From Vibrio plantisponsor (GTDB taxonomy: Bacteria; Pseudomonadota; Gammaproteobacteria; Enterobacterales; Vibrionaceae), in NCBI RefSeq assembly GCF_013041605.1, contig NZ_JABEQC010000008.1, positions 1 through 64,000 on the forward strand: DNA of 64,000 bases, in the 5' to 3' direction. The translations under genes were made by a program, and so were the position numbers. The first letter of the stretch is position 1. Each line of letters opens with the position of its first letter. Under the pieces are notes generated by a model. It was not told the origin of the DNA. It saw only the letters and a program-made list of their open reading frames with translations, and ran no database searches. Positions 54,092 to 63,978 of this stretch are shown piece after piece.

Positions 54092-55111
54092 ATGGCAACC
54101 ATAAAAGACGTAGCACGTGAAGCTGGCGTTTCAGTGGCAACGGTTTCACGCGTGATCAATAAATCTCCCAAAGCGAGTAAAGCTTCGATCGAATCTGTAA
54201 CGAAAGCGATGAAAGATCTTGGCTACCGCCCGAATGCTGCAGCTCGCGCTTTAGTAAGCCAAAGTACAAACACCATTGGTGTGTTAGTGAGTGATGTGTC
54301 TGATCCTTTCTTTGGTACGTTAGTCAAAGCGGTTGATAATGTTGCTCATCAAGCGGGCAAACACTTACTAATCGGTAATGGTTACCATGAAGCAGAAGAA
54401 GAGCGCCAAGCTATCGATCTGCTGATAAACAGTCGCTGTGATGCTTTGGTCATTCACTCAAAAGCGCTTTCTGATGAAGAACTGATTGCTTATGCTCACG
54501 AGATCAAAGCATTGGTACTGATCAACCGCCATATTCCAGAACTCGCGGATCGTTGTATCTCTCTAGATAACTACAAAGGCGCTTACTTAGCGACAGAATT
54601 TCTGATCCGCCATGGACATGAAAAGATCGCTTGTATCAGTTCTTCTCATCACATTGAAGATGCTGATCAGCGCATTGAAGGTTATAAAGACGCTCTCGCT
54701 GCACACAACATATCATTGCCAGCTAGCTACCTAGAGCTTGCCTCTCCGGACAGTGAAGGCGGTGAAGAAGCCATGACCAACTTACTGACTAAGTCTTTGG
54801 ATATTACCGGTGTTGTTGCTTATAACGACAATATGGCAGCAGGCGCACTTTCGGTACTGGAAGAAAATGGGGTGAAGACACCACAAGACGTTTCGGTTAT
54901 AGGATTCGATGACGGTTTAATTGCACGCTATGTGCGCCCTCGCCTCACAACGATTCGTTACCCAATTCAAATGATGGCAGAAAAGGCGGCAAAACTTGCG
55001 CTGCAACTGGCTAGAGATGAAGAGTTGGAACAAGAGCCAATGTGTTTCTCGCCAACGCTGGTACGCCGAGACTCTGTAGACAAAGCACCGTCTAGCAGCA
55101 CGGTTCAGTAA
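54092..55111 (+). CDS. galR: LacI-family repressor GalR
   Basis: 339 residues. An N-terminal LacI HTH (ATIKDVAREAGVSVATVSRVINKSPKAS) and hinge (PNAAARALVSQSTNTIGVLV) precede a periplasmic-binding-protein-like effector domain. The ATG at 54092 follows GAGG and gives the family start MATIKDV; a TTG at 54056 is rejected. It converges on galETKM and probably represses it via the paired operators at 59624 and 59734. Galactose is the expected inducer. Confidence 0.92.
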   Translation: MATIKDVAREAGVSVATVSRVINKSPKASKASIESVTKAMKDLGYRPNAAARALVSQSTNTIGVLVSDVSDPFFGTLVKAVDNVAHQAGKHLLIGNGYHEAEEERQAIDLLINSRCDALVIHSKALSDEELIAYAHEIKALVLINRHIPELADRCISLDNYKGAYLATEFLIRHGHEKIACISSSHHIEDADQRIEGYKDALAAHNISLPASYLELASPDSEGGEEAMTNLLTKSLDITGVVAYNDNMAAGALSVLEENGVKTPQDVSVIGFDDGLIARYVRPRLTTIRYPIQMMAEKAAKLALQLARDEELEQEPMCFSPTLVRRDSVDKAPSSSTVQ

Positions 55112-55144
55112 GAAAAAAGCCCTCACTTCATAAGAAGTGAGGGC
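55111..55144 (-). terminator. Rho-independent terminator of the galETKM operon
   Basis: Perfect 11-bp stem GCCCTCACTTC/GAAGTGAGGGC (55119-55129, 55134-55144). On the minus strand TTTTTTCT follows, so it terminates transcription arriving from galM. The plus side has only a short A/T tail. Confidence 0.9.
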
Positions 55145-55214
55145 AAAATCGCTTTCCCCCAAGAACTGTAAACCTTATCCCCCCAGTCCTTGGGTTCACT
55201 ATGTCCCCTACGGG

Positions 55215-56282
55215 TTAGCTCGCCAAAACGTTGAACTTATACACAGTGGTAAAAGCGTATTCTTCGCCGGGAAGAGTCATACAACTCTCCTGAGGCCAAT
55301 CTGCATGATTCGGTGAATCAGGCAAATACTGAGTTTCTAAAGCAAGACCTTGATACTGTTTGTATGTGGAACCTTTTCGGTTAGGCGTTCCTTCTAAGAA
55401 GTTGCCACCATAAAACTGAATCGCTGGTTTATCGGTCAACACCTGCATAGACAGAGAACCGTCAGGCGCTTCAACGGTTGCGACTGGTTGTCCCGTTTTA
55501 CAGCTGTCATCAAGTAAGAAGCTGTGGTCATAACCTTTGCAGTTTTTCTGCTGTTCATCTGTTAATAGATCTTGCTTGACCGCTTTCGCTGTACGGAAGT
55601 CAAAACTGGTGTTTTCAACACTTGCCAGTTCACCCAAAGGAATACCTTCAGATGTGGTTGGCAGATAGTAATCAGCATTAACTTGCAGTTTGTGGTCAAG
55701 AATATCTGAGCCTGATTCTGCGCCGAGCAAATTGAAATAAGCATGGTTAGTCAGATTCAGCGGTGTCGCTTTATCGGTTGATGCTTTGTAGCTAATCACA
55801 ATATGATTATCGTCAGTAAGCTCATAAGTCACCGATGCGCTCGCATTACCCGGAAATCCTTGGTCACCATCAGCAGAGAAAATTGAGAATTCAACTTTCT
55901 GTTTGCTTTGATTGACGATATCCCAGCGACGATGACTCCAACCGTCTTTACCACCATGCAAACAATGCGCACCTTGATTCGCCGCTAACGTATAAGTTTC
56001 GCCTTGCCAAGAGTATTGTGAGTTTGCGATACGGTTTGCATAGCGACCAACTGTCACACCTAAGAAGCTGCCATGCTGCTTGAAGTCTTCCATGGTGCTT
56101 AAGCCAAGCAAGACTTCGCGCATTTCGCCTGCGACAGGTATTTGGCAACTTAACCACGTTGCACCAATATCCATAAACACAACTTGCACACCTCTCGCAT
56201 TCGTTAGCTCTACCAGCATTGCTGGCTTGCCATCGTAAGCGGGTGATTGAGTCATTGTTTCAAATAAAGAATGGGTCATCAT
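55215..56282 (-). CDS. galM: Aldose 1-epimerase (galactose mutarotase)
   Basis: 355 residues. The beta-sandwich mutarotase signature includes GVTVGRYANRI, the catalytic His in LTNHAYFNLLG and the catalytic Glu in LALETQYLPDSPN. It interconverts alpha- and beta-D-galactose for GalK. The start is one of two adjacent ATGs (56282 or 56279) behind GAGGG. Last gene of galETKM. Confidence 0.95.
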   Translation of the reverse strand: MMTHSLFETMTQSPAYDGKPAMLVELTNARGVQVVFMDIGATWLSCQIPVAGEMREVLLGLSTMEDFKQHGSFLGVTVGRYANRIANSQYSWQGETYTLAANQGAHCLHGGKDGWSHRRWDIVNQSKQKVEFSIFSADGDQGFPGNASASVTYELTDDNHIVISYKASTDKATPLNLTNHAYFNLLGAESGSDILDHKLQVNADYYLPTTSEGIPLGELASVENTSFDFRTAKAVKQDLLTDEQQKNCKGYDHSFLLDDSCKTGQPVATVEAPDGSLSMQVLTDKPAIQFYGGNFLEGTPNRKGSTYKQYQGLALETQYLPDSPNHADWPQESCMTLPGEEYAFTTVYKFNVLAS

Positions 56283-56291
56283 TAACGCCCT

Positions 56292-57443
56292 CTATTGAAT
56301 CAAACCAGCGCCAACTTTTGCCTGACACACATAAAAGGTTGCAGTAAGACCACTTTGTTGTGGGTAAAGGGTTTCAACCGCTTTTTCCACATCATTAACC
56401 AATGATGGCGGAACCAGCGCGACAATACAGCCACCAAAGCCACCGCCTGTCATACGTACGCCGCCTTGATCGCCAATCACATCTTTCACGATGTCTACTA
56501 AGGCATCGATTTCTTTTACTGTGATTTCAAAGTCATCACGCATCGACGCATGCGACTGTTCCATTAGTTCGCCCATGCGTTTTAAGTCACCAGCGCTTAA
56601 AGCATCGGCCGCTTGCAGAGTACGTTCATTTTCTGTGATTACGTGGCGAGCGCGTTTAGCAACAACAGGATCGAGCTGCTCTATTTTGTCGTTAAACATT
56701 TCGATAGAAACATCGCGCAGCGCTTTCACACCAAAGATTTGTGCTGCCTCTTCACATTGCTGGCGGCGAGTGTTGTATTCACTGTCGACTAAGCCACGTC
56801 GCTTGTTTGAGTTGATGATGACGACCGCCATATCTTCAGGCATTGAAACCGCTTTGGTTTCTAGACTGCGACAGTCGATAAGAAGCGCAGAGTTCGCTTG
56901 GCCTTCAGCAGAGATCAGTTGATCCATGATGCCGCAGTTACAACCGACAAACTGGTTTTCAGCTTGCTGACCATTTAAGGCAATTTCAGCTTGGCTAATA
57001 GGTAAGCTGTAAAGTTCTTTAAATGTCTGGCCAATAACCACTTCTAATGCAGCAGAAGAACTTAAACCCGCGCCTTGAGGTACATTACCGCTCACAGCGA
57101 TATCGGCACCGTTAAATGAGTAACCGCGTTCCATCAAGTATTTCACTACACCGCGAATGTAGTTCGCCCACATTTTGTTTTCGACAAAAGTAATTGGTTG
57201 AGTTAAATCGAACTCGTCAATCGCATTGCCATAATCCACAGCAACCACTTTGACCTTCGAATCAGAACGAGGAGAGGCCGCAACCACAGTTTGGTAGTTA
57301 ATCGCACAAGGCAAAACGAAACCATCATTGTAATCGGTATGTTCACCAATCAGATTTACACGGCCAGGAGCCTGAATAAGATGGCTTGCCTTATAACCCA
57401 GTACTGCTTCAAATGCAGCTTCAACACTATTAATTAAGCTCAT
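56292..57443 (-). CDS. galK: Galactokinase
   Basis: 383 residues of the GHMP kinase family ([19 protein letters not shown] near 28-46, [17 protein letters not shown] loop, [13 protein letters not shown]). It phosphorylates galactose to galactose-1-phosphate. It sits 11 bp after galT. Confidence 0.97.
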   Translation of the reverse strand: MSLINSVEAAFEAVLGYKASHLIQAPGRVNLIGEHTDYNDGFVLPCAINYQTVVAASPRSDSKVKVVAVDYGNAIDEFDLTQPITFVENKMWANYIRGVVKYLMERGYSFNGADIAVSGNVPQGAGLSSSAALEVVIGQTFKELYSLPISQAEIALNGQQAENQFVGCNCGIMDQLISAEGQANSALLIDCRSLETKAVSMPEDMAVVIINSNKRRGLVDSEYNTRRQQCEEAAQIFGVKALRDVSIEMFNDKIEQLDPVVAKRARHVITENERTLQAADALSAGDLKRMGELMEQSHASMRDDFEITVKEIDALVDIVKDVIGDQGGVRMTGGGFGGCIVALVPPSLVNDVEKAVETLYPQQSGLTATFYVCQAKVGAGLIQ

Positions 57444-57454
57444 AATTGTTCCAC

Positions 57455-58516
57455 TTATTGTTCTTTGTAATGTACGTCTGATAACGAGCGTAGTCGCTCT
57501 GCGGCTTGTTCTGCAGTTAAATCTCGCTGAGTTTCCGCTAACATTTCATAACCAACCATAAATTTACGAATGCTTGCGCTACGCAGTAGTGGCGGATAGA
57601 ACAAGGCATGTAATTGCCAATGTTCAACGCTCTGACCATCTGTAAAAAACGGTGCGTAATGCCAACCCATTGAATATGGGAATGAGCACTGGAACAGGTT
57701 GTCATAACGACTGGTTAATTTTTTAATCGCAATGGCAAGATCATCACGCATTTCATCACTAAGCTCGCTCATGCGGCGGATGTGGGTTTTCGGCAATAAC
57801 ATGGTTTCAAATGGCCATGCCGCCCAATAAGGCACTAGCGCTACCCAATGTTCTGTTTCAACGACAATTCTGGAACCGTCTTTTAACTCAGCCTGTACAT
57901 AATCCACCAGCAGGCTTGAGTTATTCTCTTGATAATAGGCACGTAAATTATTGTCTTTACGCTCTATTTCATTTGGTAAAAAGCTATTTGCCCAAATTTG
58001 TCCATGTGGATGCGGTTGAGAACATCCCATGGTTTCGCCTTTATTCTCAAAAGCCTGAACCCAGAGATACTCTTTGCCTAGCTCTTCAATCTGCTCATTC
58101 CATGTATCAATCACACCACGAATCGCTTGCGGAGATAATTCAGGCAAAGTCTTGCTGTGGTCCGGCGAAAAACAGATAACCCGACTTAAACCGCGAACGC
58201 CTTGCACCTTAAATAGGGGATGTTCATTTTCAGGTGCATCAGGAGAATCAGCCATTAACGCGGCAAAGTCGTTGTTAAAAACATAAGTGCCTTTGTAGTC
58301 TGGGTTCTTATCGCCAGAAATTCGCTCATTGGTTGGACACAGGAAGCACTTTGCATCATAAGCAGGCAGTTCAGCGACAGATGGCTTTTCATCCTGACCA
58401 CTCCAAGGACGCTTAGCTCGATGAGGAGAAACAAGCACCCACTGCCCAGTTAATGGGTTGTAGCGACGATGCGGATGATCTACAGGGTTAAATTCAGTAT
58501 TCGACATAACTTTCAT
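57455..58516 (-). CDS. galT: Galactose-1-phosphate uridylyltransferase
   Basis: 353 residues of the HIT superfamily. The active-site HPH lies in [13 protein letters not shown] (about 170); zinc ligands are in [12 protein letters not shown]. It exchanges galactose-1-phosphate with UDP-glucose. MKVMSNTEF gives two possible starts, 58516 or the ATG at 58507; GAGAG upstream fits the first. It lies 12 bp after galE. Confidence 0.97.
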   Translation of the reverse strand: MKVMSNTEFNPVDHPHRRYNPLTGQWVLVSPHRAKRPWSGQDEKPSVAELPAYDAKCFLCPTNERISGDKNPDYKGTYVFNNDFAALMADSPDAPENEHPLFKVQGVRGLSRVICFSPDHSKTLPELSPQAIRGVIDTWNEQIEELGKEYLWVQAFENKGETMGCSQPHPHGQIWANSFLPNEIERKDNNLRAYYQENNSSLLVDYVQAELKDGSRIVVETEHWVALVPYWAAWPFETMLLPKTHIRRMSELSDEMRDDLAIAIKKLTSRYDNLFQCSFPYSMGWHYAPFFTDGQSVEHWQLHALFYPPLLRSASIRKFMVGYEMLAETQRDLTAEQAAERLRSLSDVHYKEQ

Positions 58517-58528
58517 TCATCTCTCAAA

Positions 58529-59539
58529 CTAGTAACCTTGCGGGTTAGCAACTTGCCAACGCCAAGTATCTTCTGTCATTTCTTTTACGCTGCGAGTTGC
58601 TTTCCAGCCCAGTTCGCGCTCAGCTTTTTCAGTACTCGCCCAACATTCAGCAATATCACCAGCACGACGCGGGCAAACCTCATAAGCCACATCTTTGCCG
58701 CAAGCTTGGCTGAATGCCTCTACCATATCGAGCACACTAGAGCCTTTACCTGTGCCTAAATTATAGATATGCAAACCACTCTTCTGACCAACGTGAGTTA
58801 ATGCTGCAAGGTGACCGTCAGCTAAATCCATCACATGAATATAGTCGCGAACGCCCGTACCATCCGGTGTGGGGTAATCATTCCCGTACACTGAAAGTTT
58901 TTCTCTGCGCCCTACTGCTACCTGTGCGATATACGGCATGAGGTTGTTTGGAATACCTTGCGGATCTTCGCCCATCAAGCCTGATGGATGCGCGCCGACA
59001 GGATTAAAGTAGCGCAGTAAAGTAATACTCCAACTCGGATCTGCGTTGAAAAGATCCGATAAACATTCTTCCACCATGTACTTGCTGCGGCCATAAGGGT
59101 TGGTCGTTGCGCCTGTCGGGAAAGACTCGGTAATTGGCACTGAAGCTGGATCACCATACACAGTGGCAGACGAACTAAAGATGATATTCTTCACTCCCGC
59201 TTTACGCATAGAACGCGCAAGGACTAAAGAGCCGTTAACGTTGTTATCATAATATTCGAGAGGCTTAACCACCGACTCACCCACGGCTTTCAAGCCAGCA
59301 AAGTGAATAACCGCTTTAATATCATGCTCAGCAAAAATGGAATCGAGCAGCGCTTCATCACGAATATCGCCGTGATAAAAAACGGGCGCTACACCAGAAA
59401 TCATCTTAATTCTATCCAACACCTTCTCTTTGGCATTGCACAGATTATCGAGAATAATGGGCTCCATCCCAGCGTCAATCATTTGCACGCAAGTATGACT
59501 ACCTATGTATCCCATACCACCAGTGACCAATACTTTCAC
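58529..59539 (-). CDS. galE: UDP-glucose 4-epimerase
   Basis: 336 residues, extended SDR fold. NAD motif TGGMGYIG near 7-14, Ser/Tyr/Lys catalytic set in FSSSATVYG and NPYGRSKYMVEE. The GTG at 59539 (VKVLVTGG) has GAGG upstream and matches the family; the frame to 59560 adds a few doubtful residues. First gene of the galETKM operon. Confidence 0.96.
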   Translation of the reverse strand: MKVLVTGGMGYIGSHTCVQMIDAGMEPIILDNLCNAKEKVLDRIKMISGVAPVFYHGDIRDEALLDSIFAEHDIKAVIHFAGLKAVGESVVKPLEYYDNNVNGSLVLARSMRKAGVKNIIFSSSATVYGDPASVPITESFPTGATTNPYGRSKYMVEECLSDLFNADPSWSITLLRYFNPVGAHPSGLMGEDPQGIPNNLMPYIAQVAVGRREKLSVYGNDYPTPDGTGVRDYIHVMDLADGHLAALTHVGQKSGLHIYNLGTGKGSSVLDMVEAFSQACGKDVAYEVCPRRAGDIAECWASTEKAERELGWKATRSVKEMTEDTWRWQVANPQGY

Positions 59540-59623
59540 TTCACTTACCTCAAACAACATCTCATTTAATGTGCAAGAGTTTAGCAGGCTATATCGTCAA
59601 CATTCTGTGATCACTGCTACAGA

Positions 59624-59749
59624 GTGGAAACGTTTACACTAATAACACCAAATTGTCATAAAAAAGTGGCGAGTTTAGATAACAAACATCTATAGCAGGC
59701 ATGATGTATTGCTCAAAAGCCTTTATCTACAAGTGGTAAACGATTTCAC
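59624..59749. promoter_or_regulatory. Paired GalR operators upstream of galE
   Basis: GTGGAAACGTTTACAC (59624-59639) is a perfect match to GTGNAANCGNTTNCAC; TGGTAAACGATTTCAC (59734-59749) matches 14 of 16. The centres are 110 bp apart, close to the E. coli gal OE-OI spacing (about 113 bp) that allows a GalR-HU repression loop. The region 59540-59889 also holds the HD-GYP gene's promoter, not precisely located. Confidence 0.75.
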
Positions 59750-59889
59750 ACAAATATTTTGAAGCACATTCACTGGTCATTAATCGAACAGAATAAGACA
59801 ATTTCAACTAAACTTATTAAGTAGCTATAGGTTGCGTAATTAGGTTGATGAACTGAGTTGTCGTCGAGGAAAAATTAGGGGGAGATGCC

Positions 59890-61044
59890 ATGGACACGCA
59901 CAGCAAAAATAGCGATCACAGCTATTTCGCATCTGCGGGAACTCTGAATAATCAGCTTACTGATATTCATGAGCGTTTGCGCGTGTCTGCTCCAGAAGTC
60001 GATCGGATTTCTTTTGCGCTTTACGATGAGGAGAATGATCATCTAAAAACCTATGCAGACAGCACCTTTCATGGCTTTGAACTCTTACACTACGAATTTC
60101 CCCTATCAGAATTGCCAGCATTAAAAATCTGTTCTGAAACTGGTGATTGTCGTTATTTAAATGATATTCCAAATCAGCTAGATGCCAAATTCCCTCATTC
60201 TAAATGGCTTATAGATCAAGGATATCGCTCATCTCTGGCTGTGCCTGTTTTCCAAAACAAGAAGTTTATCGGTTTTATATTCTTAAATTCTTTTCAAAAA
60301 GATTTATTCAACCAGTCCATGACCGAAGCACTCAAACCTTTTTTGGAGATCATTCGTTTTGTTGTTACGTCAGAGTATGACTTAGTGCACTCATTGATCA
60401 ATTCAGCCAGCCTTGTTCATTCACAATCTCAAGAACATTGGCAAGAGTCGTCTGAACACAAAGAAAGAATCTGTCGATATGCCAAAGTCATAGCACTTGA
60501 AGTTGCACACATCTACGATTTGGATGATGAAACCATTGAAAACATTACCCTGTTTTCCAAATGTCATGACATCGGAAAACTCTCTGTTCCGGTAAGTTTG
60601 TTAAACAAATCTAGCTCACTAGAGTATGAAGAGCGCGATCAGTTAAAAGATCATGTAGAAAAAGGCGTAGAGATCATCAATAACATCATTGATGAAATGG
60701 GCTCACCTGATCACCCATGTGTGGCCGTGCTAAAAGAGATCGTTGCTTACCACCATGAATTTTTAGATGGTAGCGGTTACCCCTATGGTTTAACCCAAGA
60801 AGATATACCAATATCTGCCCGCATTATTACCGTTGCCAATGTATTCGATGCGTTAACCAGTCACCGACCATACAAACAAGCTTGGTCGGTTCCCTTCGCA
60901 TTACTCGAATTAGAAAAGATGGTTGCCAACGGCAAACTAGACAAACATTGCGTTAACGGCCTGAGGTACCATCAGGAATATTTGAAGAAAGTGATTGAAG
61001 CCTATCCTGAGCCAGATCCCAAAGATAGGCTTGACCATCACTGA
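59890..61044 (+). CDS. GAF-HD-GYP c-di-GMP phosphodiesterase
   Basis: 384 residues. An N-terminal GAF-like sensor (about 15-165; SLAVPVFQNKKFIGFIFLNS) is joined to an HD-GYP domain (about 185-375) with KCHDIGKLSVP near 225, HHEFLDGSGYPYGL near 289-302 and the ARIITVANVFDALTSHRPY end. All main metal-ligand motifs are present, so it should hydrolyse c-di-GMP (to pGpG/GMP). Cytosolic, no membrane segment. The 3' end overlaps the convergent tad lipoprotein gene by 7 bp. Confidence 0.9.
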   Translation: MDTHSKNSDHSYFASAGTLNNQLTDIHERLRVSAPEVDRISFALYDEENDHLKTYADSTFHGFELLHYEFPLSELPALKICSETGDCRYLNDIPNQLDAKFPHSKWLIDQGYRSSLAVPVFQNKKFIGFIFLNSFQKDLFNQSMTEALKPFLEIIRFVVTSEYDLVHSLINSASLVHSQSQEHWQESSEHKERICRYAKVIALEVAHIYDLDDETIENITLFSKCHDIGKLSVPVSLLNKSSSLEYEERDQLKDHVEKGVEIINNIIDEMGSPDHPCVAVLKEIVAYHHEFLDGSGYPYGLTQEDIPISARIITVANVFDALTSHRPYKQAWSVPFALLELEKMVANGKLDKHCVNGLRYHQEYLKKVIEAYPEPDPKDRLDHH

Positions 61045-62060
61045 GACATCATTTCAGCTTTTGCTGGGGTTTTGGCGCGAACTTCGGCCAACGCTCGTTC
61101 TAGATTTTCATTAGCAATTTTGTAGTAAGAAGGCTTTTTGTCGATCGCTTGTTGTAAATAGGGGATCGCTTCATCTGGTTTGCCCTGAAGCATTAAAAAA
61201 TAGCCCACATTATTCAAGGCTTCTGGAGCGTCCATTCGGCGCATAAACACATTTAAAGCACGCTGGGTCTCACCTTTGGCTAAATAAATGAGTGCCAAGT
61301 TGTTTAACGCCTTCTCGTTATCCGGTTCTTGTTCAAGTGCGGCTAAAGTAAAACGCGTCGCGTCGGTGTAATTTCCACTCATATAATGGGAATAACCCAT
61401 ATTCATTAATGCCTTACTCGATTTAGGCTCAATTCTTAAAGCATGTTTGTAAAACGCCTGCGCTACTTCATGTTGCGCCTTGACATCATCGAGTATGCCT
61501 AATCCCATGTAGGCACTGGCCGGAGAAAGGTTGTCGCTGCTTAACTCCTCTATCTCAGACACACTTGCATCATCATCCAGTTTTAATCTGGAACTCAAAC
61601 GCAGTTGATCGGCATTAATCGCTCGCAAAAAGTAACTTCGACCTTCATCAACTTTACCTTGCTTACTGTAATTCGAACCCAACTGCTCCAAAACCTGAAC
61701 ATTATTGGGGTTGCGCTCTAATGCCAACAGATAAGCTCGCTCTGCTAGTTCATAATTGCCACGAGACTGATGTATACGACCAATGGTATACAAGGTTTTG
61801 TCACTATATTGTGAGTCAGGAAACTCTAGAGAACGGATATATTCGTAAAGCGCCAAATCAGAATTGTTTTGCCTTAACGCATAGTCACCGCGTTTTATCG
61901 CTTCCGTTTCGGTTAAAGGCGCAGCATCTGCACTAAAGGTTTCAACAGGCCTACCATCATAGAGTTCACTATCAAACTTAGATTGTTTATCGGAATCGCT
62001 AGCACAGCCAGCGATAAGAGAGATCAATAAGAGAGTGGCATAGTTATATTTTTTCATCAT
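61038..62060 (-). CDS. tadD: TadD-like TPR lipoprotein of the Flp pilus locus
   Basis: 340 residues. The lipoprotein signal peptide ends in LISLIAGC (Cys about 19), followed by at least six tetratricopeptide repeats (LYTIGRIHQSRGNYELAERAYLLALERNP and similar). In tad loci TadD is thought to act as a pilotin/assembly factor for the secretin. It lies 8 bp after tadC in the same operon. Confidence 0.85.
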   Translation of the reverse strand: MMKKYNYATLLLISLIAGCASDSDKQSKFDSELYDGRPVETFSADAAPLTETEAIKRGDYALRQNNSDLALYEYIRSLEFPDSQYSDKTLYTIGRIHQSRGNYELAERAYLLALERNPNNVQVLEQLGSNYSKQGKVDEGRSYFLRAINADQLRLSSRLKLDDDASVSEIEELSSDNLSPASAYMGLGILDDVKAQHEVAQAFYKHALRIEPKSSKALMNMGYSHYMSGNYTDATRFTLAALEQEPDNEKALNNLALIYLAKGETQRALNVFMRRMDAPEALNNVGYFLMLQGKPDEAIPYLQQAIDKKPSYYKIANENLERALAEVRAKTPAKAEMMSQ

Positions 62061-62067
62061 TCATCCT

Positions 62068-63012
62068 TTATTGCCCAAAAGCTTCCATTAACTTGATGAT
62101 TGCCGGTCCAAGAACAACAATAAAAAATCCAGGCCAAATACAGACCAATAGAGGAAAAATCATTTTGGTGGGTATTTTAGCTGCAATCTCCTCCACTTCC
62201 TGATTTCGCTTATCACGGTAATCTTCTGTGTAATCACGCAATGTTTGAGATAAACTGCCACCGATTCTTGATGCATGAGACAGCATGCTGATTAAACCAG
62301 CCAACTCCTCAACACCCGTTCGTTCAACAAACCCTTGAAACGCTTCTGACATATCGTAGCCCGCCTTGATTTTCAGGCAGACCGTATCTAACTCATCAGC
62401 TAAATCCATATGAGACATGCCAAGTTCTTTTGATACTCGCATCAGACCTGCGTTTAAACCTAATCCCGATTCTGTACAAACCACCAGCAGGTCTAGCATA
62501 TCTGGAACACCAGCACGAATGCGCGACTGACGTTTTTTAACTAAATGTCGTAAAAATATATTAGGAATGAAAAGACCAACTCCAACACAAATAATTAATA
62601 TGAACAGCGGATTTTGCCCACTGTCTGAAAACGTGTAATAAAGTAATCCAGCAAAAAGCCCTATTAGGGTAGAAAGTGTTTTGGCCACATAGAAATAGGT
62701 CAGTGCCGTCTCATTATGAAACCCCGCGTGCATCAGCTGATGACGCACAGTTTCTTTCTCTTTAGCATTACTGGTAGTGAAAATCGGTGATAAAGATTCA
62801 AGCGCATTATCGATTTTGCTACTTCTCTTTGTTACCTCCGCTTCCATAGTGTAGGTTTGTAGACGATTACGAACACTAGACTGCTTAGTTCGACCAAATA
62901 CCAGTAAAAATAGAGTAATAACCACCAGCACACTAGCGAACATAACCATCAGCAGAATGAGGTTTTCTTCTGTTAATTTGAAGTTCTGTAAATAATTGAC
63001 AAGATCCTGCAT
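62068..63012 (-). CDS. tadC: Flp pilus assembly protein TadC (T2SSF domain)
   Basis: 314 residues. Hydrophobic segments near the N-terminus, in the middle (about 100-160) and at the C-terminus flank a T2SSF domain (PDMLDLLVVCTESGLGLNAGLMRVSKEL, MLSHASRIGGSLSQTLRDYTEDYR). An inner-membrane platform protein that pairs with TadB for Flp pilus assembly. It is separated from tadB by 3 bp. Confidence 0.92.
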   Translation of the reverse strand: MQDLVNYLQNFKLTEENLILLMVMFASVLVVITLFLLVFGRTKQSSVRNRLQTYTMEAEVTKRSSKIDNALESLSPIFTTSNAKEKETVRHQLMHAGFHNETALTYFYVAKTLSTLIGLFAGLLYYTFSDSGQNPLFILIICVGVGLFIPNIFLRHLVKKRQSRIRAGVPDMLDLLVVCTESGLGLNAGLMRVSKELGMSHMDLADELDTVCLKIKAGYDMSEAFQGFVERTGVEELAGLISMLSHASRIGGSLSQTLRDYTEDYRDKRNQEVEEIAAKIPTKMIFPLLVCIWPGFFIVVLGPAIIKLMEAFGQ

Positions 63013-63015
63013 ACA

Positions 63016-63978
63016 TCAAACCTCAAAGTTAATGATTTTTCTTATCCATAAAGCACCAATAAATAACCCAATGCCTCCATAGATTAATAAACGATGACCT
63101 CGAGGATCAGCATAAAGAGGCTCCAAATATCCAGGGCTAATTACACTTAACATAATAAATATAGCGAAAGGTGCCAACATTAACACCCAAGCAGACATTT
63201 TACTTTCAGCAGACAAGGTTTTTATTTTTCGCTGCAACTTAAATCTGGCACGTAATACTTTAGACACTTTATCTAAATTTTCCGCTAGATCACCACCGGT
63301 TTCTTTTTGTAATAAAACCGCACTGGAAAAAGCAAACATAGATACGGTTGGATTACGCTCTACCATTTGCATCATGGCTAATCTGATATCGTAACCATAA
63401 TTTAAAAGGTTAAAGGTATTCTTAAATTCACTGCCTATTGGTTCTGGTAATTCTTTGCCGACTTCGTTAAATGAATAGGTAATGGGATGTCCCGCAGATA
63501 ACATTCGCTTCATAATATCTAATGCATCTGGAAATAGTTCTTCAAATTTACTTAACCTTTTTGATATTTTGCCACTAATAACAAAATACAAAATCAACCA
63601 AACAATAAAACTAACTGCAAAAGCAATATAAAGCTCTGCACCTAAAAAAATCAAAACTAACAGAACCAATATTTGACTCAAAGCCGTATAGGTCACCACT
63701 TGTGTTAATGATTTTCCTATGCCTGCAAGCTCTAGATTTTTTTTCATATTGGCAAAATAACTGTAGCTCACCAATTTCTGATCGATAGGAGACAAGCTTT
63801 TGATGTAATGTTCATTCAACAATGAACGACTCTGCTCATCAACCTGAGATTGGCTTTCTTTCAGCCGCTTACTAATAGCTTTGTGTTTTGCTTTATTGCC
63901 AGCCGCTGGCATCAGAAATGCTTGGGAAATAAGAAAGACTGCAACAAACAGCAAAGCAAAAAAATACAGTTGGTCCAT
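63016..63978 (-). CDS. tadB: Flp pilus assembly protein TadB (T2SSF domain)
   Basis: 320 residues. An N-terminal TM, a TM pair near 95-130, a T2SSF domain (FPDALDIMKRMLSAGHPITYSFNEVGKELPEPIG; LLQKETGGDLAENLDKVSKVLR) and C-terminal TM helices. An inner-membrane platform protein of the tad secretion system. The SD GGGG and a TAA stop-like triplet lie just upstream; tadA and the rest of the locus presumably lie beyond 64000. Confidence 0.93.
   Translation of the reverse strand: MDQLYFFALLFVAVFLISQAFLMPAAGNKAKHKAISKRLKESQSQVDEQSRSLLNEHYIKSLSPIDQKLVSYSYFANMKKNLELAGIGKSLTQVVTYTALSQILVLLVLIFLGAELYIAFAVSFIVWLILYFVISGKISKRLSKFEELFPDALDIMKRMLSAGHPITYSFNEVGKELPEPIGSEFKNTFNLLNYGYDIRLAMMQMVERNPTVSMFAFSSAVLLQKETGGDLAENLDKVSKVLRARFKLQRKIKTLSAESKMSAWVLMLAPFAIFIMLSVISPGYLEPLYADPRGHRLLIYGGIGLFIGALWIRKIINFEV

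Noticed and set aside
58469..58759. 96-codon plus-strand frame across galT/galE
   Set aside because: Shadow of the galE and galT genes on the opposite strand.
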